A DNA stretch of 22,231 bases from Halanaerobiales bacterium (GTDB lineage Bacteria > Bacillota > Halanaerobiia > Halanaerobiales > M55B127), in the NCBI GenBank assembly GCA_021736965.1, contig JAIPEV010000003.1, positions 1-22,231 of the forward strand. The letters are read 5' to 3'. The stretch's first letter is position 1. Every line of letters begins with the position of its first letter. A program made the position numbers and the translations under genes. The notes below the pieces were generated by a model. The model was not told the origin of the DNA and searched no databases. It saw only the letters and a program-made list of their open reading frames with translations. Below are positions 22,228 through 22,231 of the stretch, one piece after another.

Positions 22228-22231
22228 ATCA

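Larger units (their letters stand above)
20805..22231 (-). mobile_element. Insertion sequence with a single DDE transposase and triplicated end repeats
   Basis: About 1.43 kb. It holds one transposase gene, flanked on each side by three copies of a 20-base repeat in inverted orientation between the two sides. The outermost copies suggest tips TGTTGAAGGT-CAGAAC on the left and its near-complement, ending in ...GAACCTTATCA, on the right, which would give TG...CA ends. The right tip coincides with the window edge, so the right end and any target-site duplication cannot be confirmed. The layout resembles IS481-like elements, except for the repeated end sites. It lies just upstream of the atp operon promoter and is read in the same direction as the atp genes. 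Confidence 0.75.

Overview
The window is AT-rich and every gene in it lies on the minus strand. It suggests a diderm (two-membrane) member of the Firmicutes, most likely Halanaerobiales (a Halanaerobium/Halothermothrix-type anaerobic halophile). The reasons are a Firmicutes-style atp - murA - mreB/mbl neighbourhood, directly followed by Gram-negative outer-membrane genes (tamB, bamA, ompH/skp-like genes, lpxD), together with a c subunit carrying a complete sodium-binding signature. The genus is an inference; the diderm state and the Na+ signature are read from the sequence.

Layout in the direction of transcription, from high to low coordinates. (1) About 20805-22231: an insertion sequence with one DDE transposase, three repeat copies at each end, and a hairpin over the transposase ribosome binding site. 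(2) 20728-13224: an F-type ATP synthase operon, atpZ-atpB-atpE1-atpI-atpE2-atpF-atpH-atpA-atpG-atpD-atpC, with an extended -10 promoter beside the IS and a clear terminator after atpC. (3) 13005-11758: murA with its own promoter and terminator. (4) 11579-10560: mreB/mbl, then an S55 (SpoIVB-like) domain protein. (5) 8689-1: tamB, a short bamA, an OmpH/Skp-like gene, a larger anchored coiled-coil protein, a second OmpH/Skp-like gene and lpxD, which runs off the window edge.

The genes cover three jobs: ion-coupled ATP synthesis or hydrolysis (atp), peptidoglycan precursor synthesis and its spatial control (murA, mreB/mbl), and assembly of the outer membrane and its lipid A (tamB, bamA, Skp-like proteins, lpxD). 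From mreB to lpxD the gaps are short or overlapping, with only a weak hairpin before tamB, so this may be one envelope transcription unit.

The most striking observation is in the ATP synthase. There are two c-subunit genes separated by an atpI-type gene. The c subunit at 18794-19051 has the full Na+ site (Q35, V66, E68, S69, T70, Y73). Its paralogue at 19526-19780 aligns without gaps and keeps the loop and helices, but has Gly in place of the ion-carrying Glu68 and Met in place of Gln35. This points to a mixed c-ring with ion-less positions, and so an altered ion-to-ATP ratio. Other points of interest are an S55 domain whose Ser and His segments appear in the opposite order to SpoIVB, a palindrome overlapping the murA -10 box, and the multi-repeat IS ends beside the atp promoter.
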